From NCBI GenBank assembly GCA_018380115.1, contig JAGZUF010000004.1, forward strand, positions 1 through 64,000: DNA of 64,000 nt, written 5' to 3'. Positions 60,047 through 64,000 of the stretch are shown here, piece after piece. Under the pieces are notes generated by a model. It was not told where the DNA came from and did not search any database. It saw only the letters and a list, made by a program, of their open reading frames with translations. The stretch's first letter is position 1. Each line of letters opens with the position of its first letter. A program made the position numbers and the translations under genes. Source of the stretch: Oscillospiraceae bacterium (lineage in GTDB: Bacteria; Bacillota; Clostridia; Oscillospirales; Ruminococcaceae).

Positions 60047-61234
60047 ATGCAGGGCGCAAACGGCACAGAGCAGCGCAGGCTTTGCGGCATGTATATGCTA
60101 TATTTTGCCGGCTACATGGCCTTTTTCTCGTTCTATGCGCTTTATCTGACGCAGCACGGGTTCAGCAGGCAGGCGCTGGGTGTGATCTCTTCCGGCACAG
60201 CAGCGGCAAACCTTGCGGCGCTCATCCTCTCCGGCCTTCTGGCCGACCATGTGCTTTCGCCGAAAAAAATTGTGCTGGCCGGCAGCCTGAGCTCCGCCCT
60301 GTGGGGGTTGCTTCTGCTTCGGGCATCAGGCTCGCTGGGCGCAGCCCTGCTGGCAGTGGTGCCCGTCAGCTTTTTTGATTTTGCCCTGATGGGGATGCTG
60401 GATGCATGGACGAGCCTTGCCGCACGGCGCAACAGCCGCGTGCAGTACAGCGTCGCCCGCGGTCTCGGCGGGCTGGCCGGTGCCGCGGCCAGCCTTGTGC
60501 TGGGGCATCTGCTACCCCTCGCCGGCACAGGGAGGCTTGTGTGGTTCCACCTGGGGTTTTATTTTCTTTTGTTCCTGGCCGCCTGCCGGGCCAGGGGCAC
60601 GGCGCCGCAGGGCCGGGTGCAGCCCGGCAGAAAGCCGCGGGGCGCGCGGCTGTGGAGCGGGCGCTATCTCTTGTTCCTAACGGCCGCCCTGTTGGTATTC
60701 CTAGGCTGGCGCGCGCTGCTCACTTATCTTCCCTCCATGGTGGTGGAGCTGGGCGGCGACAGCCGGCAGCAGGGCTTTCTTATGGCAGAGATGAGCCTGG
60801 GCTCTATGGCTGCCATGGGGCTGTACCCGCGCCTGCGCAGGCGGCTGGGCGTGCGTGCATTTCTGCTGGCTGGCGCGGCCTTTATGGCGGTGCGTGTGCT
60901 GTGCATGGCGTTTGTGCGCACCCTGCCCGGTTTGGCAGCCGTACAACTTTTAGAGGCCGTTTCCTACGGCTTTTTTCAGCCTGCCGCCATGGAGTATGTC
61001 AGCGCCGTCACGCCGCCGGAGGGGCGCGCCACCGCGCTTGGCACCTATACTGCCGCACAGATGCCGGCAGGCACCATCCTTGCCAACGCCATCGCCGTGC
61101 CCGTTCTGGGCGCCGGCTCTCTGCGCGCCGTGTTTCTGCTGTTCAGCGCCCTGGCCCTCGCGGGCCTTGTGCTTTTGCTGTTTTTGCTTTTCCGTGCGGG
61201 GCCTCATGCCGCCGTGCAGAAGGAGGCGGTGTAA
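60047..61234 (+). CDS. MFS transporter (nucleoside/sugar H+ symporter-like)
   Basis: 395 residues, twelve membrane helices. After helix 1, YMAFFSFYALYLTQHGFSRQALGVISSG has the pattern seen in NupG/LacY-like carriers; the loop LLADHVLSPKKIVL follows helix 2. Ribosome site AAAAGGGGGAGG. It precedes a LacI-type regulator by 5 bases, so it imports or exports a sugar or nucleoside under that regulator's control. Confidence 0.85.
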   Translation: MQGANGTEQRRLCGMYMLYFAGYMAFFSFYALYLTQHGFSRQALGVISSGTAAANLAALILSGLLADHVLSPKKIVLAGSLSSALWGLLLLRASGSLGAALLAVVPVSFFDFALMGMLDAWTSLAARRNSRVQYSVARGLGGLAGAAASLVLGHLLPLAGTGRLVWFHLGFYFLLFLAACRARGTAPQGRVQPGRKPRGARLWSGRYLLFLTAALLVFLGWRALLTYLPSMVVELGGDSRQQGFLMAEMSLGSMAAMGLYPRLRRRLGVRAFLLAGAAFMAVRVLCMAFVRTLPGLAAVQLLEAVSYGFFQPAAMEYVSAVTPPEGRATALGTYTAAQMPAGTILANAIAVPVLGAGSLRAVFLLFSALALAGLVLLLFLLFRAGPHAAVQKEAV

Positions 61235-61239
61235 ACGCT

Positions 61240-62283
61240 ATGTCTAACAAGGTGAAGATGTGTGATGTGGCCCGCCTGGCGGGCGTCTCTGCTGCGGCAG
61301 TATCCCGCTATGTCAATGGAACGGGGTATCTTTCAGCACACAAGCAGCGCGCGATCCGCCAGGCCATTGATGAGCTGAACTATGCGCCGGATGAAACGCA
61401 CCCCAGCCGCTTTCCGCGCTGGAAGGTGTTCGGCATTCTGCTGCCGCCCTTTGCCGGCGCGCACTATTTCTCTGAGCTTGGCGCGCAGTTTGAGGTAAAT
61501 GCCAACCGCGCGGGCTTTCATTCGCTGGCCTTCCGGCCGGATTTTGGGCACAGGCCCCTGCTGGACATTCTGAAGGAAGTGACGCGCGAGCGGCTGGCCG
61601 GCGTGTTCGTGCCCAGCTTCCCGCAGATGACACTGACACAGCAGGAGCTGGATTTCATCTCTGCCAGCGAGATTCCCATCCTAATCCTATCTGAGTTTAT
61701 GAAGCCCTACCCAACGCTGAACTGCATCGTGCTGAAAAGCGCGGAGGCCGTGGAACAGGCCGTGCTTCATCTTGCCGGGGCGGGGTGCCGCAGGCTTGCC
61801 TACCTGGGGCCGCCCGCCGCAATCAACAAGGCCTCCATTCAGCGCGGCTCCGGGTTCCTCAGCGGGGCGCAGAAGGCCGGCCTTGCCTATGCCGGTGTTT
61901 TTGAGGTGCCCATTTTCCCCCAGATAGGCCCGCAGATGGGCCACCGCGCTGCCCGCGCCGCCTTTGCCGAGCGGCCGGATATTGACGGGTTGGTGTGCTG
62001 GTCTGATGAATTTGCAGCGGGCGCCCTGTGGTATTTGAGCCAGACGGGCCGCCGGGTGCCGCAGGACGTGAAGCTTGTGGCCTTCAACGACGAATATTCT
62101 CCTTATCTGTGCCCGCCCGTCAGCGCACTTTACATGGATACGGACGAAATTACCCGCCTGGCCGTAGAGCAACTCTGCCGCCTGCAGAGCCCCGCGCAGC
62201 GCATGATCACAAAGCAGGTGCCTGTTCAGCCGCGCCTTCTGGTGCGCGCCTCTACCACGGCAGGCTGGCCCTGCGAAATGTGA
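61240..62283 (+). CDS. LacI-family transcription regulator
   Basis: 347 residues from ATG 61240 (AAGGAGG about ten bases upstream). N-terminal LacI helix-turn-helix: CDVARLAGVSAAAVSRYVNG and the hinge ELNYAPDE. The periplasmic-binding-protein-like domain covers 65-335, with the VCWSDEFAAGAL motif and the DVKLVAFNDE segment. It is preceded by an MFS carrier and followed by a membrane-anchored hydrolase, its likely regulon. A 6-bp palindrome CTGAAA-GAA-TTTCAG lies just downstream at 62314. Confidence 0.92.
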   Translation: MSNKVKMCDVARLAGVSAAAVSRYVNGTGYLSAHKQRAIRQAIDELNYAPDETHPSRFPRWKVFGILLPPFAGAHYFSELGAQFEVNANRAGFHSLAFRPDFGHRPLLDILKEVTRERLAGVFVPSFPQMTLTQQELDFISASEIPILILSEFMKPYPTLNCIVLKSAEAVEQAVLHLAGAGCRRLAYLGPPAAINKASIQRGSGFLSGAQKAGLAYAGVFEVPIFPQIGPQMGHRAARAAFAERPDIDGLVCWSDEFAAGALWYLSQTGRRVPQDVKLVAFNDEYSPYLCPPVSALYMDTDEITRLAVEQLCRLQSPAQRMITKQVPVQPRLLVRASTTAGWPCEM

Positions 62284-62313
62284 AAATTTTCATAAGGATT
62301 TGTCACAAATGGC

Positions 62314-62369
62314 CTGAAAGAATTTCAGCCCTTTGCGAATTGTTTTCCGCACCGCCCGGACGCTATAAT
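62314..62369 (+). promoter_or_regulatory. Promoter of the alpha/beta hydrolase gene with a LacI-type palindrome
   Basis: TTGTTT (62340-62345), 18-base spacer, TATAAT (62364-62369). Just upstream CTGAAA-GAA-TTTCAG (62314-62328) is an inverted repeat flanked by outer GG/CC bases, a candidate operator for the adjacent LacI-type protein. Confidence 0.6.
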
Positions 62370-62440
62370 AAAAAGCGCCCGGGCGAATCATTTTTCGCGG
62401 GCTGCGCAGCCCTCCAGACCAAGGTTTGCGAGGAGGACAC

Positions 62441-64000
62441 ATGAAAAAAAAGATATTCAGCAAACGCGGGGCCGTGCTTCTGGCCGCCGTGCTTGTATTT
62501 CTTGTCAGCCTTTTCACGCTGCAGGCCGCTCTCACCGGGGGCTTCCGTGTGCAGCAGCGCAGTGTGAACTGGTTTACCGATGAGGGCGTGAACCTTTCCG
62601 GCACGCTGTTCGTCCCGGAAAATGCCACGCAGGAAACGCCCGCCGCTGGCATCGTGGTCGCGCCCGGCGGCAACACGCCGCACACGTTTTACGCCAGCTA
62701 CTGCATCGAGCTGTCGCGCCGCGGCTATGTGGTGCTGGCCTATGACTATTACGGCACCATGAGCTCCGATTTCAGCAATGACGGCGCCTCTGGCGCAATA
62801 GCGGCCATGAAATATCTCACCAGCCTTTCTTTTGTAGATTCAAACCGCCTCGGCGCCACCGGTCACTCGAACGGCGGCGCACAGGCGTCGGCTGCCATCA
62901 CCAGCGAATATGCCGCGGCTGCGGAAAACCGCAGCGTGCTGTTTATCGGATGCGGCATTCCCAGCGAGGACCTCACCGTGTATGACAGCATCAATGTAGG
63001 CGCCATTTGGGGCAAGCTAGATGAGGCCGGCCAGGGCACATTCTGGGACGTATACCACGAGGACGCACTGAATTTTTCCGGCTTTGCCACCTTAGTAGGC
63101 GAAGAAAGCCCGGCTGTACAGCCCGGCCACTGGTATGAGGATGCCGCCAGCGGCGCGGCCCGCGTTGTATATACGCCCAACACGTTCCACAGCCTTTCCA
63201 ACATCATGCCGGGCTGTGTCACCGACATTCTCACCTATTTCGACACCACGCTGGGCGGCAATGTCACAGGCCTTTCCCCTTCTTCCCACGTCTATCTGTG
63301 GCAGGAGATTGCCGTGCTGCTCATGGCCGTAAGCCTTTGCGTGATGATCTTCCCCGCGGGCTCTCTGCTTTTAGAGCTGCCGTTCTTCGCCTCGCTCAAG
63401 CGCCCTGTGCCGCAGGCAGCGGCACAGGCAGACTGGAAATTCTGGTTCTTCCTGCTTGTGCCCGCTGTGCTTCAGGCGCTGATTGTAGAGACGACCGTGA
63501 TGCAGGGGCAGGAGCTGATGGGAAAGCTGCCCGGCCTGTTCCAGGTGCAGAGCACCAACGGCTTTGTGTGGTGGTTCTTCCTCTCTGCCGTCATCGCCCT
63601 GGCCTTCTTTGCCGTGCGCATGTTCGTGGATAAGACCATCGACCGCACCCAGGCCCTTGCGCGCATGAAAACCTCGCCTGCCGGGCTGTGCAAGGCCGTG
63701 GTGTTCGGCGCAGCCACGCTGGCGGTGCCCTATGCGTTCGCCGCGCTGGGCGCCGGGCTCACCGGAGGCTGGTACGGCCGCCTGTTCCAGACGTATTTTG
63801 CGCCCGTGAGCGCCAACCGCGCGGCTATGATCCCCGTGTATGCGGTGCTGTTCGGCGTGCTGTTCTCGGTGTATGCCTGGCTGCAGGCCGACGGCTTCCG
63901 GCTGAAAAGCGGAAAGCCCGCCGCCACCTACCTTCTCACCCTGCTGGCCAACGCCCTGCCCGCACTGCTGTTCGTGGGCTATATCTTCGGGCGTTTGCTG
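62441..64000 (+). CDS. Membrane-anchored alpha/beta hydrolase with C-terminal membrane domain (partial)
   Basis: Runs off the right edge; 520 codons are visible. GAGGAGG precedes ATG 62441. A signal anchor (about 9-31) leads to an alpha/beta hydrolase domain with the oxyanion region APGGN, nucleophile Ser143 in GATGHSNGG, a likely Asp, and His in TFHSLSN (about 248-254). From residue 285 there are at least five membrane helices. It may be an ester or peptide hydrolase acting outside the membrane. Full length is unknown. Confidence 0.85.
   Translation, partial: MKKKIFSKRGAVLLAAVLVFLVSLFTLQAALTGGFRVQQRSVNWFTDEGVNLSGTLFVPENATQETPAAGIVVAPGGNTPHTFYASYCIELSRRGYVVLAYDYYGTMSSDFSNDGASGAIAAMKYLTSLSFVDSNRLGATGHSNGGAQASAAITSEYAAAAENRSVLFIGCGIPSEDLTVYDSINVGAIWGKLDEAGQGTFWDVYHEDALNFSGFATLVGEESPAVQPGHWYEDAASGAARVVYTPNTFHSLSNIMPGCVTDILTYFDTTLGGNVTGLSPSSHVYLWQEIAVLLMAVSLCVMIFPAGSLLLELPFFASLKRPVPQAAAQADWKFWFFLLVPAVLQALIVETTVMQGQELMGKLPGLFQVQSTNGFVWWFFLSAVIALAFFAVRMFVDKTIDRTQALARMKTSPAGLCKAVVFGAATLAVPYAFAALGAGLTGGWYGRLFQTYFAPVSANRAAMIPVYAVLFGVLFSVYAWLQADGFRLKSGKPAATYLLTLLANALPALLFVGYIFGRLL

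Overview
The window looks like part of the chromosome of a GC-rich, anaerobic, spore-lineage Firmicute, probably an Oscillospiraceae/Ruminococcaceae gut bacterium (Faecalibacterium, Gemmiger or Subdoligranulum type). The evidence is the spore regulator SpoVT, single-chain GlyRS, a class III (oxygen-sensitive) ribonucleotide reductase, an HPr with both His15 and Ser46, frequent AAAGGAGG ribosome sites with GTG/TTG starts, and strong TTGACA/TATAAT promoters. Placement is inference; no rRNA or tRNA gene was found. Most of the window is ordinary core chromosome in short operons separated by strong hairpin terminators.

Layout. 0-11 kb: glyQS behind a divergent promoter pair; a Gfo/Idh oxidoreductase plus acetyltransferase; clpB with an upstream ribbon-helix-helix-like protein; a degenerate LCP-like protein; spoVT; a NUDIX hydrolase; NAD(P)HX epimerase; an EamA transporter. 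11-19 kb: a DUF5662 protein, a DJ-1/PfpI protein, a fructose operon (DeoR-type regulator, fruK, HPr, GNAT), a CNNM/CBS protein, a secreted-type SGNH hydrolase and an ECF transporter S component. 19-27.7 kb: a MocR-type regulator lacking the PLP lysine, an AbrB-DUF998 pair, a Crp/Fnr-thioredoxin-DUF6132 group, a MATE pump, an OFA-type MFS carrier, and ccdA with a TlpA-like thioredoxin behind a long leader. 27.7-44.7 kb: aspS, a DUF1015 protein, a left-handed beta-helix protein with glmM, a TetR regulator, an M20 peptidase divergent from a YfcC-type carrier, a four-gene unit ending in hisS, dinB with a Dabb protein, and YitT-trmB.

45.1-53.9 kb is the most distinctive stretch: a seven-gene plus-strand accessory operon. 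It holds a degenerate ROK-type regulator under a strong promoter with a perfect 12-bp inverted repeat, a carboxylate-type carrier, a HyuA-like ATPase without HyuB, a TIM-barrel protein, a DUF4127 protein, a FAD oxidoreductase and a small HExxH protein. The last four genes overlap or nearly overlap. It ends directly against a 5'-truncated RNHCP-domain remnant. I read it as an undescribed uptake and catabolic pathway; the substrate cannot be read from the sequence.

54-64 kb: the class III ribonucleotide reductase locus (nrdD, then a separate 52-codon gene carrying the glycyl-radical loop, then nrdG) behind a promoter with an NrdR-like box; a YgjP-type metallopeptidase; a flippase; an MFS carrier with a LacI-type regulator; and a membrane-anchored alpha/beta hydrolase cut by the window edge. 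A dispersed, hairpin-rich repeat of about 240 bp occurs twice (24.3 and 34.0 kb) and is explained by no gene.
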